35,133 nt of DNA from Bacillota bacterium (GTDB taxonomy: Bacteria; Bacillota; Clostridia; Acetivibrionales; DSM-1351), in NCBI GenBank assembly GCA_023395575.1, contig JAEWZA010000256.1, positions 1 to 35,133 on the forward strand, given 5' to 3'. Positions 16,159-24,976 of the stretch are shown here, in pieces. The translations under genes were made by a program, and so were the position numbers. Below the pieces are notes generated by a model. The model was not told the DNA's origin. It did not search any database and was given only the letters and a program-made list of their open reading frames with translations. Numbering within the stretch: position 1 is the stretch's first letter; each line of letters opens with the position of its first letter.

Positions 16159-17634
16159 TTATTTAGCATATCTCTTCATTTCATCTGCAGTACTAATAAT
16201 TTCATTTATTTTTATCATTAGTTCCTCAACATTTTGTAAGTTTGCATTTGCCATAGCATTAGCCTCTTCTGAACTAGCAGCAGTCTCCTCACTAACTGCA
16301 GCTATCTTATTAATGCTATCAATAATTGACTCGTTTGATTCTACAATAGTTTTAATTTGTGAATTAACCTCTTTAACATTATCGGAAAATTTACTTGTAT
16401 TTTCGCTTATATTACTATAGATATTTTTTGTATTAACAATAAATTCATTTTGCTCCTGATTTGCATTTTTCATGCTATGTATTTGCTCAACACAATTTTT
16501 TACTGTATCATTTAGTTCATTAATAATTGTATAAATCTTTGTTGAAGATTGCTTGCTCTGGTCTGCGAGCTGTCGAATCTCATCTGCAACTACAGCAAAT
16601 CCCTTTCCAGCCTCACCCGCTCTTGCCGCCTCAATAGATGCATTTAGTGAAAGTAGATTAGTTTGTGCACTAATATCCGAAATAATTGTTGTTATTCCTA
16701 ATATTTCAGTTGTTTTACTCTCCAACTCTGCCATTTGTTTTTCTACTTTCAGACTTCTTTCATTTACTATTGCAGCCTTATCATTAAGCAGATTTACAAC
16801 GTGTAAGCCCTCATTTACATCATTTATAGAGTTATTCGATAATTCTCCCATTTGTCTCGATAGCTCTGAAGTCACACGGATTAATTCTCTTATTCTTTCT
16901 GTTGCTTCTGACTGCTGCATCATATTTTCAGAAGTGTTTTGAGCGCCTTTTGAAATTTCATCAATTGCACCGCTCACCTGACCTATCGAAATATTAAATT
17001 CAGCCATAAAGTTTTGTACCTCTTTTGCATTTGAATCCAAAAGATTGGCAGCATATAATATTTTTGAAAGAATTTCTTCTTGCTTTTGTTGTTGTATCCT
17101 TATACTATCAATTTTATCAAAACACAGTTTGTTAGATAACTTAGTAGAAAGTATAATAGCTATACCAAACAATAAAATTGCTGCAAACTGAATTGTTATT
17201 TCTGTAATTGCTTTAGCATCTACCTCTCTAAAAAACAGGTTTTGTATTATTACTGCCATATTAAGAATAAATACATATGAGTAGCTGTATACGGTTAACT
17301 TTAAGTCGAAATACAGCAAATACATTACTACAATAGGAAATATATAAACAAATGCAAGCCTTGTACTAGCTGTAGTAAGTGCAATTGAGTAAATAATTAA
17401 ATATCCTATCATTGTTACGTATTTAATATTTTTGTTTGCTGCATTTTTTATGTACTTAAAAAATGCAAGGGATATCGGAATAATTACCGAAGCTGCAAAT
17501 ATAATTACATACAGCAAACTTCTATTCCCCTTAAAATACTCAGCTAAATAGCCAAAAACTAAAAACAAGCTAAGATTAGTGTTTATTATAAGCACTACCC
17601 TGTTAGTCAAATGCTCATTATCATTTCCTATCAT
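16159..17634 (-). CDS. Methyl-accepting chemotaxis protein with a polytopic membrane domain
   Basis: 491 aa. Six hydrophobic helices (about 11-31, 40-60, 70-90, 92-108, 115-133, 146-163) with short loops form the N-terminus; there is no large extracellular sensor domain and no obvious HAMP domain. A coiled-coil signalling region follows, with the conserved hairpin tip ISAQTNLLSLNASIEAARAG (321-340) through EIRQLA (352-357), which contacts CheA and CheW. EETAASSEE near the C-terminus is the usual adaptation-helix composition. The start has GGAG seven bases upstream. The membrane domain may sense membrane state or a small hydrophobic ligand; the signal is unknown. It sits inside the carbohydrate cluster, which may or may not be meaningful. 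Confidence 0.93.
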   Translation of the reverse strand: MIGNDNEHLTNRVVLIINTNLSLFLVFGYLAEYFKGNRSLLYVIIFAASVIIPISLAFFKYIKNAANKNIKYVTMIGYLIIYSIALTTASTRLAFVYIFPIVVMYLLYFDLKLTVYSYSYVFILNMAVIIQNLFFREVDAKAITEITIQFAAILLFGIAIILSTKLSNKLCFDKIDSIRIQQQKQEEILSKILYAANLLDSNAKEVQNFMAEFNISIGQVSGAIDEISKGAQNTSENMMQQSEATERIRELIRVTSELSRQMGELSNNSINDVNEGLHVVNLLNDKAAIVNERSLKVEKQMAELESKTTEILGITTIISDISAQTNLLSLNASIEAARAGEAGKGFAVVADEIRQLADQSKQSSTKIYTIINELNDTVKNCVEQIHSMKNANQEQNEFIVNTKNIYSNISENTSKFSDNVKEVNSQIKTIVESNESIIDSINKIAAVSEETAASSEEANAMANANLQNVEELMIKINEIISTADEMKRYAK

Positions 17635-17788
17635 AACTTTTCTCCTCTGAAAAAATTAATATATAAAAAAGTTAATATAAGAATATATTACCACATTTTA
17701 AATAATATACAATTACTATAACCCATTTTATCAAATAAAATACAAAATAACACATTATTTTTGTATTTTTTAATCTAAAAATTTAGTG

Positions 17789-17817
17789 TTACTTTTAATA
17801 AATATATATGGTATTAT
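17789..17817 (+). promoter_or_regulatory. Probable promoter of the GH94 gene
   Basis: TTACTT, 17-base spacer, TATTAT, giving a leader of roughly 55 bases before the ATG at 17881. Confidence 0.5.
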
Positions 17818-17880
17818 TGCTAAGTATATAAAACAATATATGTAATATCAGTTTTAAGATTTTTTGGAGGTGCTTTTTAT

Positions 17881-20328
17881 ATGAATTACGGTTATTTTGA
17901 TGAATTATCCAAAGAGTATGTTATTAATCGTCCTGACACACCCTCTCCGTGGTGTAATTACCTAGGTTCAGTTGATTATGGTGCAATTATCTCCAATAAC
18001 GCTACAGGGTATAGCTTTGTTAAATCAGGTGCTTCTGGCAGAATTATACGATTTAGATTTAACTCTGCATCTAACGATCAACCTGGAAGATTTATTTATA
18101 TTCGTGATAATTCAGACGGCGACTTCTGGTCTGGCTCATGGCAGCCTGTTTGTAAGCCTTTAGATAAATACAAAAGTGAGTGTCGTCATGGTACAGCGTA
18201 TTCACAAATATCTTCATCCTATAAGTCTATTGACACAACAACACTTTATTTTGTCCCTCTTGATAAAAACTATGAAGTCTGGCAATTCAAGATTAGGAAT
18301 AACGGAAGCGAACAAAAGAACCTATCTATATATGGAATGGTAGAGTTTACAAACCATGATCACTATGAGAACGATACTGTAAATCTTCAGTATTCACAGT
18401 TTATTAGCAAAACATATTTTAAAGGTGATTATATACTTCAGGTTATTAATGAAAACGGCAGTGAAGCCTCCAGCGATGTAGACGGACACTGTGATACAAT
18501 GGGCGACCCTTCCTGCAGATTTTTTGGCGTTGCAGGCCAAACTGTCTCTGCCTTTGATGGAGAAAGAGAAGCTTTTCTTGGCAACTACAGAAATTATGGT
18601 AACCCTATAGCCGTAGAAACTGGCAAATGCTCAAATACTGCTGCTTATAACTGCAATTCCTTTGGTGCACTTCAAATAGATGTTATTTTAGCACCTGGCG
18701 AAGAAAAAGAAATGGTATTTGTCCTTGGAGCTGGAAATGAAGATATTGCTAAAAGTGTTATTAAAAAATATAGCGGCGAAGCTATCAATACTGTTAGTGA
18801 TACTGCAAACAATCAGTTTGCAGAACTGAAAAAATTCTGGCATGCTCGTCTCAACAATTTACAGGTAAAAACACCTGATGAAAACTTTGATAACATGGTT
18901 AATGTTTGGAATGCTTATCAGTGCTTCATTACCTTCCTATGGTCAAGAGCTGCCTCCTTCCAATATTGCGGTCTTAGAAATGGATTGGGTTATCGTGACA
19001 CTGTTCAAGATATACAAGGCATAATTCATCTTGATGACAAACTGGCAAGAGAAAGACTTTGGCTAATGCTTAGTGCACAGGTTTCTAACGGTGGTGGACT
19101 TCCGTTGGTAAAGTTTGACCATAAGGCAGGAGAAGTAACAACACCTGATGAATCTGAGTATGCTAAGTCAACAGGTCAATCCTATTATCGCGCTGATGAT
19201 GCGCTTTGGCTTTTCCCTACAGTTATTACTTATATAAAAGAAAGCGGCGAATTGAGCTTCATTGATGAAGTAATTCCTTATGCAGACAAAGGTGAGGCAA
19301 CAGTTTATAATCACTTAAGACAAGCAATTCAATTTAATTTGGATAGACAAGGAAGTCATGGTTTCCCTGCAGGATTATTTGCAGATTGGAATGACTGTTT
19401 GAGACTTGGAGCCAAAGGTGAATCTATGTTTGTAGCCTTCCAGCTCTTTTATGCGTTGGCTATCTTCAAGGAGTTTGCACAAAAGAAGGGTTTAAGTGAT
19501 GACGTTAACTGGACTGACGAGCATATTGACAGGCTTAGTACACAATTTGAACAATATGCTTGGCAGGAGGATCAATATGTACGCGGCTTTACGGAAGACG
19601 GCTATACTATTGGAGCAAAAGAAAATGCAGAAGCAAATATCTGGCTGAATCCACAGACTTGGTCAGTTATTAGTGGAGCTGCTAAAGATGAGAAGGCAAA
19701 AACTGCTCTTAACAGTGTTTACAATAAGCTTAACACCAAATATGGAGCAAGATTATTCTATCCTCCATTCAAAAAATATGGTATGCCTGTAGCAAGAATG
19801 GTACTCTTCAATGAAGGTACAAAGGAAAATGCAGGTATCTTCTCACAGCCTCAAGGATGGCTTATTCTTGCAGAAACTATAGTAGGAAACGGAAATAGAG
19901 CATACGAATATTTTACAGAAATAAACCCTGCTGCAATGAATGACCATGCTGAAATCAGAAAGCTGGAGCCGTATGTTCACGGTCAGGCAACAGAGGGAAT
20001 TGATACTATGAATCATGGACGTTCTCATGTACATTGGCTCACAGGTACAGCATCAACAGTTATGGTTTCATTAGTTAACGGAATATTGGGTTTACAGCCT
20101 CAATATGATGGAATTAAACTAGATCCTTGTATTCCGTCAACATGGAAAGGCTTTACAATGAATAAGATATTCAGAGGTAAAATGCTTAATATTAAGGTTG
20201 AAAATAATGAAGGTGTTGAAAAGGGAGTTAAGTATATCGTTATTAATGGAAAGAAACTTGATGGCTGTTATATTGGCTGTGATGATATAGCTGATACTAA
20301 TGATGTGCTGGTTGTAATGGGAAAGTAA
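17881..20328 (+). CDS. GH94 disaccharide phosphorylase, cellobiose phosphorylase-like
   Basis: 815 aa, cytoplasmic, the length of cellobiose phosphorylases (about 810) rather than cellodextrin phosphorylases (about 980). The start (YGYFDELSKEYVINRPDTP, then WCNYLGS) matches the conserved N-terminus of that group. NVWNAYQC, GYRDTVQD (370-377) and the catalytic ADWNDC (501-506, Asp within DWND) are present, as is KLEPYVHGQ. The reaction is reversible phosphorolysis of a beta-glucosyl disaccharide to glucose-1-phosphate plus glucose, saving ATP. Several active-site surroundings (NGGGLPLVKF, HGRSHVHW) differ from the well-studied cellobiose enzymes, so laminaribiose or another beta-glucoside cannot be excluded. 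GGAGGTG precedes the ATG by eight bases. It stands alone, followed by the long folded element at 20399. Confidence 0.88.
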   Translation: MNYGYFDELSKEYVINRPDTPSPWCNYLGSVDYGAIISNNATGYSFVKSGASGRIIRFRFNSASNDQPGRFIYIRDNSDGDFWSGSWQPVCKPLDKYKSECRHGTAYSQISSSYKSIDTTTLYFVPLDKNYEVWQFKIRNNGSEQKNLSIYGMVEFTNHDHYENDTVNLQYSQFISKTYFKGDYILQVINENGSEASSDVDGHCDTMGDPSCRFFGVAGQTVSAFDGEREAFLGNYRNYGNPIAVETGKCSNTAAYNCNSFGALQIDVILAPGEEKEMVFVLGAGNEDIAKSVIKKYSGEAINTVSDTANNQFAELKKFWHARLNNLQVKTPDENFDNMVNVWNAYQCFITFLWSRAASFQYCGLRNGLGYRDTVQDIQGIIHLDDKLARERLWLMLSAQVSNGGGLPLVKFDHKAGEVTTPDESEYAKSTGQSYYRADDALWLFPTVITYIKESGELSFIDEVIPYADKGEATVYNHLRQAIQFNLDRQGSHGFPAGLFADWNDCLRLGAKGESMFVAFQLFYALAIFKEFAQKKGLSDDVNWTDEHIDRLSTQFEQYAWQEDQYVRGFTEDGYTIGAKENAEANIWLNPQTWSVISGAAKDEKAKTALNSVYNKLNTKYGARLFYPPFKKYGMPVARMVLFNEGTKENAGIFSQPQGWLILAETIVGNGNRAYEYFTEINPAAMNDHAEIRKLEPYVHGQATEGIDTMNHGRSHVHWLTGTASTVMVSLVNGILGLQPQYDGIKLDPCIPSTWKGFTMNKIFRGKMLNIKVENNEGVEKGVKYIVINGKKLDGCYIGCDDIADTNDVLVVMGK

Positions 20329-20398
20329 AACTTAAATAGTTGTGAAGTTTAATGGGGCTATTGTAAAGCTAGATTTTCTGTATGCAGTGTCTTATTAA

Positions 20399-20644
20399 AA
20401 AAATAGTACGCGAGTGTAATATATATCTAATTGCGAAGCTAGGTTAGAAATTGATGCTAGAAATAGTAGGTGAAGAACAAGTGTTGCAGCCGACACAGCT
20501 ACAGGATGTAGCTGTGAGTATTAACTCGAGACAGGATGTCGAGTGTTATACGTTCGGCGGAGGCGCTTGTTCTTCACCGTAAATATTTCAGCATCAATTT
20601 TGTGAGCGAGCTATAGAGATATATTGCACGGGAGTACTATTTAA
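20399..20644. repeat. Long nested inverted-repeat element, candidate structured RNA or MITE
   Basis: About 245 bp that folds back on itself almost end to end. Outer arms AAATAGTAC (20401-20409) and GTACTATTT (20634-20642); then a looser pairing that includes AATATAT on both sides; AAATTGATGCT (20448-20458) with AGCATCAATTT (20590-20600); GGTGAAGAACAAG (20469-20481) with CTTGTTCTTCACC (20566-20578); GCCGA (20489-20493) with TCGGC (20554-20558). At the tip are two hairpins, 20494-20516 (9-bp stem CACAGCTAC/GTAGCTGTG) and 20518-20551, both showing ACAGGATGT across the loop. It lies between convergent genes. It may be an RNA gene, an unusual terminator or a miniature mobile element. Confidence 0.65.
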
Positions 20645-20719
20645 GCAGATTACTGTTGATTTATATAATTTCTTGTTTTTCAACAGCTTCTTTTCACTTT
20701 CTACTCCCGAAGGAATTGT

Positions 20720-21547
20720 CTAAGCAAATCTCTTCCTTAGTCCCAATGTAATAAAATAAATTACAGCTGATACAATAACTATCGTCGCTCCAGTTGCCAT
20801 ATCAAAGTAATATGATAATATTAATCCAACAATTCCAGATACTATAGATACAATTAGTGCAACTAAATTATATTGTTTGGCATTTGTAGATACATTTCTT
20901 GCAGCCGCAGCCGGCAGTACTAATAAAGAATTTATTATCAAAAGTCCAACCCACTGTATGCAGATAGTTACCACCACTGCAATTAGTGATGTCAGAATCA
21001 ATTCAACTGCAAGAGTATTTATTCCACGGCTTCTGGCCAAGGATTGATTTAGACTAACCAAGAGCACCTTATTGTAAAACAAAATCCAAAGTACAACAAC
21101 CAAAATTGCCAGTACAAAAAGTATTCCTACCTCTTCTGAGCTTATACTAAGCAAGTCTCCTATAAATAAGGAACTGTATTTTGTAGTATTTATTATTACC
21201 AAACCAAGGGCAATAGCCGCCGAAGAAAATACTCCTATTACAGTATCAGTTGATGTCCTTGTTTTATTCTTAGCAATGGTTATTAGCACGGAAAATGCTA
21301 TTGAAAAGACTATAGCTGACCACATTGGAGAAATTATACCTACTGCTGTGCCTATTGCAATCCCAGTAAAAGCGCCATGACCCAATGCATCCGAGAAAAA
21401 CGCCATACGGTTGTTAACTATAATTGTACCTAGAATTGCAAAAATAGGCGTAATTAATAAAACTGCCAAAAAAGCATTCTTCATAAAGTCATAATTTAAC
21501 CAGTCAAAAGGGAGAATAGTATTTAATATGCTATATATCTGGCTCAT
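20720..21547 (-). CDS. Metal (zinc/manganese) ABC transporter permease
   Basis: 275 aa from the ATG at 21547, chosen because GGAGG lies seven bases upstream (frame open to 21583). About eight hydrophobic helices, with the ABC-3 permease features SDALGHGAFTGIAIG and LLIINSLLVLPAAAARN. The family moves Zn, Mn or Fe with an ATPase and a lipoprotein binding protein. It overlaps the 3' end of the ATPase gene by 17 bp, so the two are coupled. The binding protein is not adjacent and must be encoded elsewhere. ZnuB/AdcB-type naming is likely, but metal specificity is not visible from sequence. Confidence 0.92.
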   Translation of the reverse strand: MSQIYSILNTILPFDWLNYDFMKNAFLAVLLITPIFAILGTIIVNNRMAFFSDALGHGAFTGIAIGTAVGIISPMWSAIVFSIAFSVLITIAKNKTRTSTDTVIGVFSSAAIALGLVIINTTKYSSLFIGDLLSISSEEVGILFVLAILVVVLWILFYNKVLLVSLNQSLARSRGINTLAVELILTSLIAVVVTICIQWVGLLIINSLLVLPAAAARNVSTNAKQYNLVALIVSIVSGIVGLILSYYFDMATGATIVIVSAVIYFITLGLRKRFA

Positions 21548-22355
21548 CAGTTTCCCTCCTATCCTCAGTTTTAACATTATCAAAAAAACTAGTTAATCCA
21601 AAAGTCTCATGTAGCCTTTTATCACTGAATACCTCTTCAGTTGTACCATTTAAAATAACTGTACCATCAATTAGTACTACCCTGTCTGCATGCTTTTTAA
21701 CTAGATCTAAGTCATGGGATACAAGAATAATCGAAAGGTCATATAGCTCTCTGATTCTTGATACTATTTCATAAAAAACATCCAAGCCCTTTTTATCAAC
21801 ACCTGACACAGGCTCATCCAAAAGTAGTAGCTGTGGCATAGGCTCCAGTGCAAGCGCAAGCAAAACTCTCTGCAACTCACCACCTGACAATGAACCCAAT
21901 CTTTTATTAATTAGACCTTCTGCCTGTACTCTGTTAAGGCAATTAATAATTTCTCCATGTAGCTGCCTTGACGACTTATACCATGCGGGTTTTTTACTCA
22001 TACAAGAAATAAATACATCCTTTACACTTACAGGTGCTGCAGTATCAAACTCTAAATGCTGAGGTACATAGCCTACTATCGGTCTACTGGAAATATTCCC
22101 ATTTGAGCCATTAAAGGTTATTGTCCCTTCATGCTTAACCTCACCCAAAATTGCTTTAAGCAGTGTGCTTTTTCCTGCACCATTAGGACCTATTACTGCT
22201 GTCAATTCACCACAATGTAAATGCAGGTTCACATCTCGAAGTATTTCTGTTTTACCTATTTTAACTGAAAACTCCTGAATTTTAGTACAGCAATAACCAC
22301 TACAGCTCATATTTAATTGGCATTTTTCATTATGTCTTTTGATATTATCTTCCAT
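21531..22355 (-). CDS. Metal ABC transporter ATPase with a Cys-rich N-terminal extension
   Basis: 274 aa. Walker A GPNGAGKST (56-64), signature LSGGE (156-160), Walker B LLLLDEP (177-182) and switch His214 are intact, so it should be an active ATPase. It powers the overlapping permease. The first ~24 residues before the normal domain start are unusual: Cys12, Cys18, Cys22 and Cys23 in a short stretch (CQLNMSCSGYCC), which could bind metal. The ATG has AGAGGA about seven bases upstream. A -10-like TATAAT (minus strand, 22388-22393) and a Zur-like half site AAATCGTAA (22464-22472) lie upstream, both weak evidence. Confidence 0.92.
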   Translation of the reverse strand: MEDNIKRHNEKCQLNMSCSGYCCTKIQEFSVKIGKTEILRDVNLHLHCGELTAVIGPNGAGKSTLLKAILGEVKHEGTITFNGSNGNISSRPIVGYVPQHLEFDTAAPVSVKDVFISCMSKKPAWYKSSRQLHGEIINCLNRVQAEGLINKRLGSLSGGELQRVLLALALEPMPQLLLLDEPVSGVDKKGLDVFYEIVSRIRELYDLSIILVSHDLDLVKKHADRVVLIDGTVILNGTTEEVFSDKRLHETFGLTSFFDNVKTEDRRETDEPDI

Positions 22356-22660
22356 TAGAATTTCCTCTCAAACCTTTATACTAATGTATTATACCAAAAA
22401 TCACTATACATTCACTCATTAATATATTATTTTTTATTATCAAGGTAAATTTTAGATAATATAAAATCGTAAATGCAGTAATAAGTAGAATCTCCTCCTA
22501 GATAATAAATCTTAAAATTTTTTGTTTTTTATTTTTATAATTTGGAAATATTATAGCTAACATATTATTTTGTATTTATTTTTATGGTAATATATTCAAA
22601 GATAACAAATAAAATTATACAGTCCAATTAAAAACCCTGTATTCGCACAATTAGTTGAGA
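22356..22660. other. Intergenic between divergent genes
   Basis: Very AT-rich, with no gene. It must hold the promoters of the metal transporter (minus) and transketolase (plus). Only the Zur-like half site AAATCGTAA at 22464-22472 stands out. Confidence 0.4.
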
Positions 22661-22675
22661 TTGCAAACGCTTATT
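22661..22675 (+). promoter_or_regulatory. Possible CcpA catabolite-response (cre) site
   Basis: TTGCAAACGCTTATT matches the cre consensus WTGNAANCGNWNNCW at all but one fixed position. It lies about 80 bases before the transketolase start, within the likely leader. Confidence 0.3.
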
Positions 22676-22686
22676 TAAAAACATCT

Positions 22687-22756
22687 AAAGGAGGTGCTAA
22701 GTCCATACCAATTCTTTAATATTGTTTCATCCAAATGGGTATGGACAAAAACAATG
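22687..22756 (+). promoter_or_regulatory. RBS and start codon separated by a hairpin
   Basis: The strong site AAAGGAGG (22687-22694) is 59 bases from the transketolase ATG (22754). Between them GTCCATACC (22701-22709) pairs perfectly with GGTATGGAC (22738-22746), 9 bp with a 28-base loop. If the hairpin forms, the unpaired distance shrinks to about 13 bases (TGCTAA plus AAAAACA). No closer AGGAGG-like site exists. Confidence 0.45.
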
Positions 22757-24748
22757 AATAAAATAGACACTTTAAGTATTAATACAATACGGATTTTGTC
22801 AGCTGAGGCAGTTCAAAAAGCAAACTCCGGGCATCCTGGTCTACCACTTGGTGCAGCCCCAATTGCATATAGCGTCTGGGCTAAGCATATAAAGCATAAT
22901 CCCCTGAATCCAAACTGGTCAAATAGGGACAGATTTATTCTTTCTGCCGGACATGGTTCAGCTATGCTATATTCAATGTTACATCTTTTTGGTTACGATA
23001 TTTCAATTGAGGATCTTAAAAACTTCAGGCAATTTAACAGCAAAACCCCAGGACACCCTGAATATATGCATACACCCGGTGTTGAGATAACGACAGGCCC
23101 TCTCGGCCAAGGTATTGCAAATGGCGTTGGTATGGCAATGGCTGAAGTTTTTATGTCTGCCAAATTTAATAGAGATGGATTTAATGTTGTTGACAATTAC
23201 ACTTATGTTTTATGCGGGGATGGATGCTTAATGGAAGGTGTTGCAAGCGAAGCCGCTTCACTTGCAGGTACATTAAAATTAGGAAAACTGATATTACTTT
23301 ATGATAGTAACAAAATTACTATTGAAGGAGATACTAGTATTTCATTTACTGAAAATGTGGCAAAGCGTTTTGATTCATATGGCTGGCAGGTTATTAATGT
23401 TGAAGATGGAAATGATGTTGACTCAATAAGTACTGCAATTGAATGTGCTAAAGGCAATTCTACAAAGCCTTCAATTATTATAGTAAATACTCAGATTGGC
23501 TACGGTTCACCTAAAGCTGGTAACTCTTCTGTTCATGGAGAACCACTTGGTGAAGAATCTTTAGCTAAAACAAAGGAATTCTTAGGAATATCTAAGGATG
23601 ATTGTTTCAATGTTCCAGATGAAGTTGCAACATATATGCAAGAACTGGTTCAAGCTGGGATAAGAGCTGAAGAAAGCTGGAATGAAATGTTTAAAAAGTA
23701 TTCTGCAAATTATTCTGGTTTGGCTAAAGAATGGGACTTATGGCAAAACAGTAACTATGACGAATTATTACTAAATGATGAAAGCTTTTGGAATTTTGAT
23801 TCAAAACCAATAGCAACAAGAGCAGTCTCAGGTAATTTAATTAATTATTTGGCTCAGCGATTGCCAAACCTTATTGGTGGTTCTGCTGATTTAGCCCCAT
23901 CAAACAAAACTAATATGAAAGACTTGGGTGATTTCTCAGCTGCTGATTATAGTGGAAGAAATATTCACTTTGGTGTGAGAGAACACGCAATGGCTTCTAT
24001 CGCAAATGCAATGGCTGTCTATGGCGGTTTAAAAGTATTCTGTGCAACCTTCTTTGTATTTACTGATTATATGAAGGGTGCTATGAGGTTGTCAGCCCTT
24101 ATGAAATTACCTGTAACTTATGTAATGACACATGATAGTATTGGTGTTGGAGAAGACGGTCCTACTCATCAGCCAGTCGAACAATTGGCAGCAATTAGAA
24201 GCATCCCTAATTTTATAGTATTTAGACCTGCAGATAGTAATGAAACAGCTGCTGGCTGGTTTACAGCAGTCACAAGCAAATCAGCACCCACTTGTCTAGT
24301 ATTAACCAGACAAAATCTCCCCTTGCTTAATATTGATGGTAAAGTAGCATTAAAGGGTGCATATACTTTATTAGACTCAAAAGACCCTATTCCACAAGTT
24401 ATACTAATGTCCAGTGGGTCTGAGGTTCATGTGACATTAGAGGCTGGCAAGCAACTTCAAAAAGAAGGGATTGATGCTCGAGTTGTAAGCATGCCTTCGT
24501 GGGAGCTTTTTGAGCAGCAGACTGCAGAGTATAAAGAAAGTGTACTTCCATCAGTTGTTGCCAATAGAGTTGCCGTTGAGGCTGCCTCCTCCTTTGGTTG
24601 GCACAAATATGTGGGTTTAAAAGGTGATGTCTTATGCATCGATAGTTTCGGTGCCTCAGCTCCTGCGGAACAGTTATTTAAACACTTCGGTTTTACTGCC
24701 GACAATATAGCAGCAATGGCTAAAGCTGTTATTAAAAATAAATATTGA
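22754..24748 (+). CDS. tkt: Transketolase
   Basis: 664 aa, the full length for a single-chain transketolase. Thiamine diphosphate enzyme that moves two-carbon units between pentose and hexose phosphates; cytoplasmic. Motifs: NSGHPGLPLGAAP, GHGSAMLY, GPLGQGIANGVG, the ThDP motif GDGCLMEG, GVREHAM, EDGPTHQPVEQ and the C-terminal DSFGASAPAEQL. The family's N-terminus begins at about IDTLSINTIRILS, so I choose the ATG at 22754, although the only strong ribosome binding site is far upstream (see that entry). The frame is open to a GTG at 22694, but that overlaps the binding site and is unlikely. It links pentose use to glycolysis. Confidence 0.94.
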   Translation: MNKIDTLSINTIRILSAEAVQKANSGHPGLPLGAAPIAYSVWAKHIKHNPLNPNWSNRDRFILSAGHGSAMLYSMLHLFGYDISIEDLKNFRQFNSKTPGHPEYMHTPGVEITTGPLGQGIANGVGMAMAEVFMSAKFNRDGFNVVDNYTYVLCGDGCLMEGVASEAASLAGTLKLGKLILLYDSNKITIEGDTSISFTENVAKRFDSYGWQVINVEDGNDVDSISTAIECAKGNSTKPSIIIVNTQIGYGSPKAGNSSVHGEPLGEESLAKTKEFLGISKDDCFNVPDEVATYMQELVQAGIRAEESWNEMFKKYSANYSGLAKEWDLWQNSNYDELLLNDESFWNFDSKPIATRAVSGNLINYLAQRLPNLIGGSADLAPSNKTNMKDLGDFSAADYSGRNIHFGVREHAMASIANAMAVYGGLKVFCATFFVFTDYMKGAMRLSALMKLPVTYVMTHDSIGVGEDGPTHQPVEQLAAIRSIPNFIVFRPADSNETAAGWFTAVTSKSAPTCLVLTRQNLPLLNIDGKVALKGAYTLLDSKDPIPQVILMSSGSEVHVTLEAGKQLQKEGIDARVVSMPSWELFEQQTAEYKESVLPSVVANRVAVEAASSFGWHKYVGLKGDVLCIDSFGASAPAEQLFKHFGFTADNIAAMAKAVIKNKY

Positions 24749-24839
24749 GTTGTCTATAGTTCACTTGGGTAAATGAACCCTATTAACCTAAATTACCTTT
24801 TAAACTGTGTACTAAATATATAAGATTTTTTTATAAACC

Positions 24840-24869
24840 TTGTTTAGACTTAAAAATATGAGGTATATA
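24840..24869 (+). promoter_or_regulatory. Possible promoter of the 24903-25164 transcript
   Basis: TTGTTT, 18-base spacer, TATATA, about 30 bases before the structured leader. Confidence 0.35.
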
Positions 24870-24902
24870 TATATTACAACTTAAAAAGTTGATTAAATAC
24901 AG

Positions 24903-24958
24903 ACTTACCGAAAGGGGATGACTCCACCAAATAAGGTGAACAAGTGTAAGTTAGTGGA
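24903..24958 (+). other. Structured leader with a 17-codon ORF
   Basis: ACTTAC (24903-24908) pairs with GTAAGT (24946-24951), enclosing CACC/GGTG (24925-24928 with 24935-24938); TCCAC (24923-24927) can instead pair with GTGGA (24954-24958). A short frame starts at ATG 24918 and ends at 24971 but has no well-spaced binding site. No known riboswitch was recognised. Confidence 0.3.
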
Positions 24959-24976
24959 AAGTAAGAGGTAATAAGT

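Noticed and set aside
20489..20558. CsrA-binding RNA as a firm annotation
   Set aside because: The loops lack one base of the CsrA consensus and CsrA is not known in this window, so it is kept only as a hypothesis.
22694..22753. Transketolase start at GTG 22694
   Set aside because: This codon overlaps the ribosome binding site itself, and the added 20 residues are outside the family's N-terminus.
24903..24958. Fluoride or glycine riboswitch from the GGGGATGACTCC and ACCGAAAGGGG segments
   Set aside because: Only short resemblances; the remaining conserved blocks of both classes are missing.
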